This document shows, piece after piece, positions 1 through 12,900 of a stretch of 64,000 bases of DNA; the stretch's first letter is position 1, and every line of letters begins with the position of its first letter. A model generated the notes under the pieces. The model was not told the origin of the DNA. It saw only the letters and a list, made by a program, of their open reading frames with translations, and made no database searches. The position numbers and the translations under genes are program-made. This stretch comes from Dreissena polymorpha (taxonomy: Eukaryota > Mollusca > Bivalvia > Myida > Dreissenidae), in assembly GCF_020536995.1 (NCBI RefSeq), contig NC_068356.1, positions 28,025,476-28,089,475 on the forward strand. The letters run 5' to 3'.

Positions 1-95
1 TTTTTTCAATTTGTTCCATGAAAAATCATTGTTTATGGGAATAAAAGTTGAAAGAATGTTGCATCCGATTTGGTGACCCATCCATCTGTTTATAG

Positions 96-3000
96 GACAG
101 TGTGAGCTACAGAATCTCTACCCAACCCTCTGGCCCAGGAGTATTTCTTCATCGCCACGGAGGGCCAGTTTGGAGTGCTCTACATTAAGAAATCACTGTC
201 CCTCAACCAACTGAATGACACATACGTGGTAAGATAGCAACACTCTGTGTGGCTATAATTGGCGATGAGGTGGTAGTTCAGTGTACATATATTGGCAGAT
301 TTAGTTTTGGAAGCATTGTTCTGTAATATTGTAATTCAGCAAGGGATAAACGTGACAACTGCATTGTAAAAGTAGTGTAATCATTGTGAATACCCAAGTG
401 TGCATTCTGCTCACTCCTGTATAATGTAGTAAAGAAGGGTTGTTGTTTTTTTGTTTAATACCAACTAACATAATTCGCCCCTTTGGTGCAAAAGGTACCA
501 TGTATTTACATTGAAATTAGAAGGCACATGGTACCTTTTTGCCCCAATCAGTCAATATATTTTTTTCAAGCATGCTTATTTAACAGTTATCAATGTCCTT
601 ATTGAACTGCACACTTGATGGGGTTTTAGTTCCTAATCCCAGGCCAATATTGATATATTTTCAACTGCTTGAAAAGCACCAGTTACATGTTGTGGTTTTA
701 GTTCCTAATTGAGGCATGCATCAATCCATTTAAAATTGCCTTAAATACCTTTCACATGTTTGTTTCATTTTCTGATCAAGGCCTGTATTGGTAAAGTTTC
801 AATTTCAATTGCCTTAAATTGGCTCATGCTGGTTTTAGTTCCTGATCGAGGCAAGGGATAACCGCCAGTTTGATACGCAGACCTCAACCAAACAGATGAC
901 AGTCAGGGTGTTGCGTAACCAGAGACCAGTCATTCTGAACATTGAAAGGGAGATCACTGTTGATGAACGAAGACCGATTGGAGAACGTATATATGTCATT
1001 GACGCACGAGATCCAGACCTTTTGCCTGGGGTAAGAGTATATGGCATAAACCGCAATCAAAACAGCTCGTTTTGATTGAACAACACTGAATATTGCATTA
1101 AAGCATTATCCACTTTTGAAAAACAATCTCACCGCCATTAAATAGATTTTGTTTGTTATATTTAGCCAATTTTGGAAGCAATCTTATTCTGAAAAAAACT
1201 ATGTAAGCTGTGCTTTAGGAAAACATAGGTTAAATACAAGTGTGTAAAGTTTCATGCAAATTAACCCTGTGAAGTGAGCACTGGCTAATCAGGGATGTCA
1301 CTTTCCACCTTAACTGGATTTCACTATAAGGATACTTATTTTCAACTGAAAAATACAATAAAAAGTAGAAAGAGTCACCCCTGATTCTTTTTTTTTCTTT
1401 TTAGAGTGCTCTTCACTACCAGGTGTACGGAGAGGGCTTAGCGCCCGGCCTGTTTGAGATCGTTGATATCGAGAAAGGATTCATCACTGTTGCCAGCAAC
1501 CTCATGAGGGATAAAGCTCCTGCATATAATGTAGGTTTGTGATTGTGGAATCTGTGGTGTCCCTTCCCCACTGTAACTTCTCTTACATTGCTGTTCAAAA
1601 TATTATATTAAGTGATAACATTTCTGATAAAAGTGTACACAATTACTAAAAGTGTACATTTTCCATGCATGCAATACTAGAGTTCAACTATTTAACATTT
1701 TTTATTTTTAGCTCATCTATTTTTTTAATAAAACTTATGAGCTATTGTCATCACCTTGGCGTCTGTGTCGGCGTCCGGTTAAGTTTGTGTTTAGGTCCAC
1801 TTTTCTCATAAAGCATCAATGCTATAGCATTCAAACTTGGTACCACTTACTAACTATCATGAGGGGACTGGGCAGGCAAAGTTAGATAACTCTGGCGTGC
1901 ATTTTGACAGAATTATGTGCCCTTTTTATACTTAGAAAATTGAAATTTGGTTAAGTTTTGTGTTTAGGTCCATTTTAATCCTTAAGTATAAAACCTATTG
2001 CTTTCATACTTGCAACACTTACTAACTATCATAAGGGGACTGTGCAGGCAAAGTTATGTAACTCTGACTGGCATTTCAACAGAATTATGTGCCCTTTTTA
2101 TACTTATAAAATTGAAAATTTGGTTAAGTTTGTGTTAAGTTCCATTTTATTCCTAAAGTATCAAAGCTATTGCTTTCCTACTTGCAAACACTTACTAACT
2201 ATCATACGGGGACTGTGCAGGCAAAGTTATGTAACTCTGACTGGCATTTTTGTGGAATTATGGGCCCTTTATACTTAGAAAATTGAAAATTGGTTAAGTT
2301 TTTGTGTTTTGGTCCACTTTACCCCTAAAGTATCATAGATATTGCTTTCATACTTGGAACACTCGCAAACTATCATAAGGGGACAGTCAAGGACAAGTTG
2401 CCCCCCCCCCCCCAAACAATTTGTTTTTTTTGAAACATGTTTTTTTTTGGCATTTTTTTGCATTTTTGCGAAGATAATGTAATAATTGACCACACACCCT
2501 TACATTATACACCCCTCTCCACTCCACCCCTCCCTCCTTTGGATTGAAATTTAGATAGGTCCCTTCACCTTTAAAAGAAAATAGATGAGCGATCTGCCCC
2601 GCAAAGCAGTGCTCTGTTTAAGTATCCTGGCAAATTTGCCTTTTTTATTGATTAAATAAATGCTTGTGTTTACAGCTGACAGTGGTCGTGTATGACTTTG
2701 GAACTGCCAGACCTGATGGCTTCCTACACAATCAGAGTCAACATGATCAGAACGCTAATGCTCCAGTGTTCACCGCCAATCCATACAGAAGTAATCTTGA
2801 ATGGCGGGACCTGCCTGTAAAAATTGTTGCAACCATCTCAGCCACTGATGCTGACAATGTGAGTCTATTATTGACCTTATAAATGTGTTATTTGTATTCT
2901 TATTTTAATGACCCCCAAGCAGGCATTTAGCACTGGCGCTTTATTTTGGTTGGGTTGTTTTGTCCAAGACCTTGTTTCTACTCTGTTGCTTTTTAACCCT

Positions 3001-6000
3001 TTCAGCCTTTGCAAACATTTTGGATCAAGATGAGATGCCACAGAACGTGGCGTCTCATCAGGATGATCAATCCAAACTGTTGCTATTCTGCTAGTATTCT
3101 TTGAAAAAAAATAGAAGAATATGCTGATTTTAGAAATTCAGCAGACAACATTTTAGCAGACAACAAATTTCCCAGCATGCAAAGGGTTAATGCCTGGATG
3201 TATTTAATATTACTTATTATCATATTCACCTTGACCACAGAGTGTGTTGTTGACAAGTCCAATGCTGGTTATAGAAAGAACAAGGTTACATTTCATGGTC
3301 AAAAATAATAAATTTAGTTTTGGCTCTGTATCTTCAAAATGCATTAAAGGATTCTAGCATTTCTTACAATAACTATTCCCAATGACAAGACAATGTGTTG
3401 CATAAAATATCATGCTCCTAAGTAAATGTCAAGATCACAGTTCAATGTCTAAGTTCATTGAACTATTATTCAATGTTGGGTCAGTGTGTAATTTTGACGT
3501 TGTTTTCAGGACCGTGTGACGTACAGTTTGGGAAGCAATCTACCTGAAGTTGCCGACTATTTCAGGGTGAATTCTGACAATGGAAACATTGTACTACTAA
3601 GGGACTCTCCCAGCGCGCAGAGAATCCTTCACAGTGAGTCAAGTATTGAATAAAAAAATTATGTAGCACTTTTTATTGCATGCTGGTAGATGTTGGCATA
3701 AACCTGCTATACTTGTGCAGTTTTTGAATGATTTTATTTAGTATAGCACAAACATGGATCTAATAACAAATGCTGCATTAATCACACTAAATTAGGGTAT
3801 ATTCATTATCTGTATATGAAGCAAATAAATACAAAATACAGTAATACATTATTTCATAACTATATTAACCCTTTCCCACTCAGAAGCAAAGTAAAAATGC
3901 CTCAATGCAAACAGCATAAAACCAGAACAGCCTGTGAGAAACTCTCAGTCTGTTCAGGTTTTATGCTGTTTGCTGCTCATTAGTAACTAGGGGTTGAAAA
4001 TGAAGACTTTTTTAAAACTTGTATCTAGTAGAAAAAGATCTTAAATTGAATACAACTTTCTTAAGGACTACACATGCATAAAAATGAGTATCTAAGTGGT
4101 AAAGTGTTGAAAACCAGTAATGATCAGATAGTTTTTTCTGTATCAGATCAACGTTCAGGCTCGTGACAACGCTTCCCCAGAAAAGTTTGCACAGTCCTCC
4201 GTGGAAACTAACCATCGAAATTGACCGGTTTAGTCCAGTCTTCGAGCCAGAAAACACCATCATCTCCATGGCAACCGAGGACACTCGACCGTTGGTACGG
4301 TGATTGGTGCTGTCACAGCCAGGGATGGTGACAGAAGAGGTCAGATTGTCTATGAGGTGGTTGGCGAATATCCGGGCGATAATTTCTTTGGAGTTAACAG
4401 CACAACTGGACAAGTTTACATCATAACCAATCTTATGGATGATGCTCTGGCTAGATCTTTATACACTGTAAGTATTTTTCATTTGTTGCTTGTTTTTTTT
4501 ACCTCTTAACTCATTTTACTACTGTAAAAGCAATCTTAGAAAAAACAAAAACAACTAAAACAATAATTTATCACTATATATTTTTATTTTAAGTATCAGA
4601 GTATGAACTGTCATCTAGACATTTGATGTTGGTTTATTTTCTAATTATCAAACAGTATGAATGTCCTGTGTAGTTGTTACATGTATGTTCTACTTCAGAT
4701 CTACATTGACGCCTATGATTCCCTCGTGCCTGACAACAGAGCAAGAACTCAAGTACAGATTACAGTGCTTCGTAACCAAGGTTTCCCAGAGTTTGACAGA
4801 GCAAGCTACAATGAGCAGATAGACGAGTTCCATCAGCTTGCTGTCAGTGTGGTCAATATAACAGCCCGCGACACACGTGATAATGTGAGGATCTTGCAAG
4901 ATCTTGCAAAAGCTTTTAATATTTCCTTTGATGTTTTGTTTATCTCGAGTGCCTAAGACTGCATTTCAAAAGTCTTTTTTTAAAATGCTTTTATTTTTTT
5001 TTTCAGGACCAAATCACTTACAGAATGATTGATGGCTCTCTCAACCAAATTAATTCCAGTTCTTCTACATTGAGCCAAGCACAGGTGTCATTTACCTGAG
5101 AAACCACTGACTGAGAGCACAGTCGATAGCTTTTCGGTAAGTTCATGGCAAACTGGCAGGTTACAGCAGAAATGAAAGCATCACATGGGATTGACATTAT
5201 TAGACATAGAATTATGTTTATGGCAGTAAAAAAGAAATTCACTTAATTAAAAGTGGCTTGAATTAAATATTGAAGACTTAGTGTAGCATTTGTTTATTAC
5301 TTTAGAAAGTTTGTTATTCATTTATTTTGAATATGTATAATCTAGCAACCAAATAATCATAACAATAATTATGAGATCATCATTGTTGCCCACAGTTCCG
5401 TGTGAAGCGACAGATGATGGCCTCCCAGCCAGGTCCCGTGATGTGAGCGTGGTTCTCAGGGTGATACGCGTCGGTTCTGCCCCACCTTCAGCCCACCCTT
5501 CGCCACTAATGTGCCAGAAGACACGCCCATTGGGAAGAGTATATTCCGAGGTGAATGCACAAAATCCAATTTCAGGAGTGAGTATTACATGAAATCGTGT
5601 TGTCATTTCATAATTGTTTGTTAAAACTATTCTTGGGTTCTGTGATAGAAGTGAATTCGGAAAAATAAAACAGGTTGCAGGGCTGAGGATATGTTTTTTA
5701 TGATAAATATTTATTCTTCCTGATTTACAGTCAAACGGTTATTCACAAGTAGTTTGGTACATGTATATGTTTAACTTCTTTCGTGAGTTTATTTTATTTA
5801 ATCAACAAATAAACTGGGTAACTTTCAATGTGTTGATGAAAAAATAGGTTGAGAAATAAACTTAAAACTTTCAAAATGATAAATTAAACATTTGTTGATT
5901 ATATTTATAATGCTGCTATGTTTATAACAGAGGAATCCATTCCTGCGATATGAGCTGATTGGTTGCCACCTGCCAACTACTTCTTTGTTATCAATCCCAC

Positions 6001-6943
6001 AACAGGAGATATCTCTGTGAACAGGTCACTCCGAAATGGTGATCTCCTTGAGTACAGAGTAAGTAGTCAAAGTCAATCTGTTTGTTTTGTGCATACTTTC
6101 AAAAAGATTCCTCCAGTTACAATCTTTTTAAGTGGTTACCACAACATGTAAAAATGTACTATTGTTATATATGTTTGTATGAGAATGTTGTATATAATGT
6201 TTGATATATTTATTTGATTTAGAGGTTAAGATTTTTGTGTTTATGAAAAAAAATGAAGCAAAGTACAAATGCAGTAATTTAGTGAGCATGTGTTTCTGTT
6301 CTCACACAGTAATTCTAACAATTTGGCTATGTAGCACAGTTACAAGTGAACATGTTTTTCTTTATACATGCAATAAATGTAACATAACCCTTACACTAAT
6401 GGCATATACAACCAGTGACTTGCAGGGTTTTCAGGCTTTAAGCTGCTTGCTGCTATTCAGTATCTTAAGTTTGGAAATGAGGCCTTTTAAACTTGGATCG
6501 TTTAAGAAAGGTCTGTAATTATATTTGATTTTCTTAGGGACTACAAATGTATCAAAAGTGTGTATCTGAGATGTAAATGGATTCGCTTTGTGTGAAGGTG
6601 TATGATGTAACAGAAGCTATGTGTTCCAGTTACAAGTGAAGGGGTATGATGCAACATAAGCTATGTGTTAGTTACAAGTGAAGGTGTATGATGTAAGATA
6701 AGCTATGTGTTGCAGTTACAAGTGAAGGTGTATGATGTAACATAAGCTATGTGTTGCAGTTACAAGTGAAGGTTTATGATGAGGCGACACCCCACTCGTG
6801 CCTCTTACCAGACCATCACTGTCAGCGTGCTCAGGAACATCTACCCACCTAAAATTGCTGCCGATGCCTATGATGTAAAAGTGTATGACACTGATCCAAT
6901 TGGAAAGGAGGTTGTCTTGATCAATGCCACAGATGCTGATAAT
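96..6943 (+). CDS. Cadherin exons 1-11: EC repeats with frame discrepancies
   Basis: These eleven exons code about five EC repeats, alternating A-half exons (for example 1405-1530) and B-half exons (for example 4699-4884). Exons of 133, 124, 130, 182, 128 and 184 nt (96-228, 3510-3633, 5007-5136, 5396-5577, 5931-6058, 6760-6943) are not multiples of three, although their neighbours are phase 0 on both sides. The cadherin consensus jumps frame inside each of them. Exons 2676-2858 and 4147-4467 keep length divisible by three but carry compensating shifts, so short stretches are out of frame. Exons 839-1030, 1405-1530 and 4699-4884 are clean. I cannot tell assembly indels from real decay here. 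Confidence 0.75.
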
Positions 6944-9900
6944 GTAAGTGGAGTTTTATTCTGTCTGTGTTCAGTAATTGTCCTTTATTAATTAATAGAA
7001 TTTGCGGTGCAACTATATCTTGATTTTATTTATATTTTAGTTTCATGCAATATCTCTGCTTGCTTCATAAATGATTTTTAGGTTAAAATTGCTTAAAATA
7101 AGTCTTCAATATAAGAAATAATATTTTTAAGAACCTGTGATGGGAACTTTTTAACTACTACACTTTCTTTGTTTCTCATTACAGGATCCGCTTGTGTTTA
7201 CAATCCTTGGGGATGCCAGATGCTTGTCGGCTTTCCGTATTGAGTCCAGTGTGTACAACTATGGAGCAATTTATGTGAACACAGATCTCCGATCTACAAC
7301 TGGTAATTTCCAGGTAACGATTCCAGTTGAATGTAGTGGCAAGTTTGATGAAGTTAATAATTATTAATACTTACTTGTATCTTTAACTCACAAAACTTTT
7401 TTTTTTAAATAAGCATGATATTCAAAATTAAGATTTTTAAGGTTCATAGTTATAGGCCCATGTTCTAATTTGATCGCAGTTTGCATAGATGAGAAAGCCA
7501 TTTACCATGCACTGACCCTAATGAGATTGCGGAGTGGTTTAAATAATGCATTGTCTTCATGTATTTTAGTGCACTGTACAAGTATCCGATGGTGGATTCC
7601 CTGTACCTCAGACAGACACAGCCCTGGTCAACATCAATGTGATACGTGCCCAGCCCCCTGTGTTTGTGCCGCCCCCTGGCAACTATATCCGACAAGTGAG
7701 GGAGGATCAGCCTCCCAACTCCACCATCATCGACTTGGACGCCCCCAAACCTGATGTTAGGGTAAGATTTGCTTTGCACCAAAGGCTTTTTAGTGATCCA
7801 ATATACCGCTAGATAATATTTGATAAGTTATACAGTCATGAGAGTCCATATTTTCAGGTTTCACATTATTTTGTTTAATTTTCACTGATGCTGGGATTAA
7901 ATCAACATAATGTTCAGCCATTCCTAAAAGCCTTACAAATTTAATGTTGAACAAATATTTGTGAAAACTTCAGTTGTTGAGCCTTTCTCTGGGAAAACGA
8001 CGGTTTAACCCTTTGCATGCTGGGAAATTTGTCGTTTGCTAAAATGTTGTCTGTTAAATTTCTAAAATTAGCATTTTCTTCGATTTTTTTTAAAAGAATA
8101 CTTAGTCTATCAGAATAGCAAACAGTTTGGATCCAGATGAGACGCCACGTTCTGTGGCGTCTCATCTGGATCCAAACTGTTTTCACAGGCCTTCAAAATT
8201 CAGTTCCCGGACTGAAAGAGTTAATGCATGCACGTGAGTGTCATCACAGATTTGTCTGTTCAGTCAGATGCATGCACGTGAGTGTCATCACAGATTTGTC
8301 TGTGCAGTCAGATGCATGCACGTGAGTGTCATCACAGATTTGTCTGTGCAGTCAGATGCATGCACGTGAGTGTCATCACAGAGTTGTCTGTACAGTCAGA
8401 TGCATGCACGTGAGTGTCATCACAGATTTGTCTGTGCAGTCAGATGCATGCACGTGAGTGTCATCACAGATTTGTACGTGCAGTCAGATGCATGCACGTG
8501 AGTGTCATCACAGATTTGTCTGTGCAGTCAGATGCATGCACGTGAGTGTCATCACAGATTTGTCTGTGCAGTCAGATGCATGCACGTGAGTGTCATCACA
8601 GATTTGTCCGTGCAGTCAGCACAGGCTAATCAGAGACAACACTTTTGACTATTTTTTGTGGTTAAAACCCATTTTTCTTAACAGGGCCAGGTAGTATATG
8701 AGTTGATTGGAGATTTCCCGTCCCCATACTTCTTCCAAGTGAACCACACCACTGGGGTCATCACCCAGACAAATGACCTCAGATACGATAGTCTCGGCAC
8801 CAATCCATATATTGTAAGTGTCCATTTATTGCAATTATATTATAAACAGTATGATATTACACAGGGATGTTCAATGTCATGTCATTAATTAGAGAAAGCA
8901 AGCCTCAATAAGGCATTTTATATAATAATATAAAATATAATAACTTGCCAAACAATACATAATTTATGCAAATAAGTTTGTTTAATTGTTTGTTGGATTT
9001 TTTGTCATTTAACAAAAGTAAAACTTACAAACTTACATTATAAAATACAAGTTATATTTGCAGTATTTGCTGGTATTTGTTTTCTTACCACAGGCTTTTT
9101 TATAGTGTCATCATTTAAGGACTGCTTATTGTTAAATGTTACAACAGATCAAGGTTGTTGCCTACGACTCTGCTGTCCCGTCCGTGAGATCCACGGCAAC
9201 AGTTACAGTGAGCGTTGAGCGCAACCTGAACGGGCCGCGTGTGGTGCCACCTTCAGTGACCATCAATGCCAGTCAGGACTCACCTGTACACTCATGGGGA
9301 TACCTGGTCAATGTCACAGACCCAGATAGTGTAAGTGAAGTTTTATACCTGGTTAATTTCAAAGACCTGGTCAGCATTAGTGATTTTTACCAGACGCAAC
9401 AGCTGATTAATGGTCAAGAGTATATTTACAGATTTTTTTTTAGTTTTTGGAGAACTTTTGATCTTTAATTCATTAAGTGAATACCTGGTTTATTTGGTTG
9501 TATGCATAGTTTCATACTTACTTTGATAATGTATGATATTTATCAATAAAACAGAAACGTATAATCACAAATTGTCTAAAACTACTATTGTTGCTACACT
9601 AAAACTGTGGTGCTAAAGTCATTTGTTCATGTTATTAGCGAAACCCAACTTGTTCAATCATTGGTACTGCTGTTGCCCAAGAGTTCTTCAAGATTGATCC
9701 CAAGACGTGTCTAATCACTCTGAGGAAGAGCCTCCTGGATGACCCGCTCTTCCGTGACAGATACGAGGTGTGGGCAAATCATGTTATATGTTCATTTTGA
9801 TTTAATACAAATAAGTCACTCACTTGAAATATGGAGCTTTATGCATGTGGGTAAAGTGTTGTCCCAGATTTGCCTGTGCATACTGTGCAGGCTAATCAGG

Positions 9901-12900
9901 GAAGACGCTTTCCATGTTTATGGAATTTTCATTTAAAGGAGGTCTCTTTTAAACACAAACCATCTTATAAATGAGACTAGAAATAAACATTGAACTGTTT
10001 AATTTGTATCTTATTAATGCAAATTCACTTTCCGCTTTATATCATTATGGACAAAATGTTCCATATGAATATGTCACCAGTTACAATACCATGCACAGAG
10101 TATGAATAAACTGTGGAACTTGTCTATTTCAGATTACTGTACAAGTGAGTGACAATGGTGTGCCCGAGAAGTTCTCCACAGGTCAGGTGATTGTTCTGGT
10201 GCCTCGTGACCTCCAGAATCCAGTGCTCAACCTACCAATGTCTGTCACTGTGTCGGAGACTGCACTGATAGGAAGCAATGTGTTCAATGTGGATGCCACA
10301 GATGGTGACCAGAAGGTAAGTGAATTCAGCCTTGGACTTGGTAAACTGGGCTTAATGTAGGTGAGTAGTGTCATCCCAGATTAGCCTGTGCAGTCTACAC
10401 AGGCTAATCAGGGACGACTTTTTCCGCCTAAACTTGATATTCAGTTTAGAAGATACTTTGTTTAAATGAAAAATTCCATTAAAGCGGAAATTGTTTTCCC
10501 TGATAAGCCTATGCGAACTGCACAGTATGCAGACTGCACAGGCTAATCTGTGACAACACTACACACATGCATTAAGCCTAGTTTTTCTAAAATGAGGCTC
10601 ATTTAAACCATTATCAAGTTTCATTCTGTTCCCATGACCAGAACTAAATTGAAGATGACTTCGACCTTGATGAAATAAAAAGAATGTTTAACTTTAGTAC
10701 TATATTCTTATGATTTATTATGTTGGTTGTTTTCCATCAAATTGACATGTCAGTGCTATACCTTTGAATCACTGCATTATTGCTGCACCTGCTTTAATAA
10801 TAAATTTGTTAGATTTTTTAAATATTTGCCAGCTGTTTAGTATGAAGTTATATTGATGTACTAGCATAAGAATTTAATAGTGTACACGAGTGTACATCCC
10901 ATTTCAGGGCAACTTGGTGTACAGGATAGTAGGCGTGTTCCCGGACATGATGTTCTTTAACATTGATACCACTGGTCAGATCACCCTCAGAAACTCCCTG
11001 CTGTCAGACAGTCAACAGGACGATTCCTACACTGTATGGACAGAAACCCTACAGGGTTTTCTGACAATTATTTTTGATGTTCAACTTTAATTTTGATATG
11101 TTTCTCACTGTTGCTTTGTTTGTTTGATGTACATCTTTAACTTTAATTGTTTCTCACCAATTTGATAGGGGCTCCCATAAGATTAAGACTCCCTGAAGGT
11201 TAAACCTTGTCTAATTTTCATGAAAATGTGTGGCAATTGATTTGAAAGTGATGAAATTTGTCCCTAGCTCTAAAACCTTAAAGCTTTTCTGTTTGACAGA
11301 TTGTTCATGTATTTGTTGTTTATTGTTTGACAATTGTCCAAATCAGTATTTAACAGCTGACTTTTTTTTAATGTGATTTCAAAATTATTGTAATTTTTAG
11401 CTCCAATTATTTGTTAGATTGTCTGTTTTTCTTGTCAAATCTTAAATATTTTTATGTTTAAATAGTGAGTCCCACTCTGAGAAAATGGGGTTTAATGCAT
11501 GTACGTACAGTGTAGTCCCAGACTTATCAGGGTGGACATTTTTTGGCTTTTATTATATGTTCTATAAGAAGAGATTTCCTTTAAACAAAAGAACAACAAT
11601 CAAACCATGTTTTCCCAGGGGAAGCTCATATATAATGTTGAGTATTGATTCCATAAAACCTCAAATTAGCATATGATGGATAAGCCCTTCTTGCTCTCAT
11701 TGGACGAACTGTACTGTTGCCAAAACAATCTTGTTTTCTGCATCATTACTCAGTGTTTTATGTGTTTCAGGTGGTAGTAGAAGTGTACGATGACTTCTGG
11801 CCCAGCAACAAGCGCCAGGGCACACTAACTGTGAACGTGAACCGCAACCCGAGCTCGCCAGTGTTCAGTCAGCCCAACGGCTACTTCAGAACAATCAATG
11901 CAGACTTCCCTGTGGGCAATGTTGTACTCACCGTCAATGCAACAGACTCTGACCAGGTAGGCTTTGTAACGAGATTTTCTTTCTTTTTATCCCCCGCCTA
12001 ATGCGCAAGGATATTGAATTAATTTTTTTGTCTGTCCATCCATCTGTTAGTGCATCCATCCGTCTATCTGTCCGTATGTCACAAACTTTATTTTTGGTGC
12101 AGATATCGATTCAACAATTTGGCTTGCAGAGTCCATGTTTATCAAATTCAATATTTGAAATAGGAAACTATTATCTAAAAAATGTTGACAGAAAAACGAT
12201 TTTAGGTGATCAGGATAAATGATATTGTATAGTACTGTATAAGTACTTAACTTTAGTTAACTAAAGGAATGCATTCAGATTTTAATTTTTTGTACAATTA
12301 ACTTACCTATATCATCATTGATTTTGTAGGATGAACTTACCTATATCAACTTGGCTTTTGTAGGATGAACTTTCCTATATTAACTTGGCTTTTGCAGGAT
12401 GAACTTACCTATATCAACTTGGCTTTTGTAGGATGAACTGACCTATATCAACTTGGCTTTTGTTGAATTAACTTACCTACGCAACTTGGCTTTTGTAGGA
12501 CAAACTTGCCTATATCAACTTGGCTGATCCAGCTACAAATAGGATATTCTACCTCACCCAAGACGGTAATATCATCCTTGTGTCAGACCTGTCATCTATA
12601 AGACAAGACATAACATACACATTTGATGTGGAGGCCCGGGACACTCGAGCGGTGAACAGCAAGTCTGCTCGCGCCACAGTGACCATCACTGTACGTAGGC
12701 TGCAAGGCCCGCCACAGTTCAATCCGCAGTCGGCTGAGATCACGATCCCAATCACACAGGCTATCAACTCCAGTGTCTACCAAGCAACTGCATTTGACAT
12801 CGACCTGAGGGTGAGTAGTTGACTTGAGAGGCATCTTCTAATGTACTATCTGCTATACACTTGGAATTCAATGGGTCTTACAGTTAAATGTGTGTATGGA

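Noticed and set aside
101-228. First cadherin exon starting at ctacag|AA (113)
   Set aside because: It would give an open frame, but starting at tatag|GAC (96) gives the D-S-V-S-Y-R-I start seen in sister exons, with a frame discrepancy like those nearby.
8224-8640. CRISPR-like regular repeat array
   Set aside because: There are no unique spacers. Units are contiguous copies of a MITE arm in an animal intron. The same applies to the 37275, 38928 and 43618 arrays.
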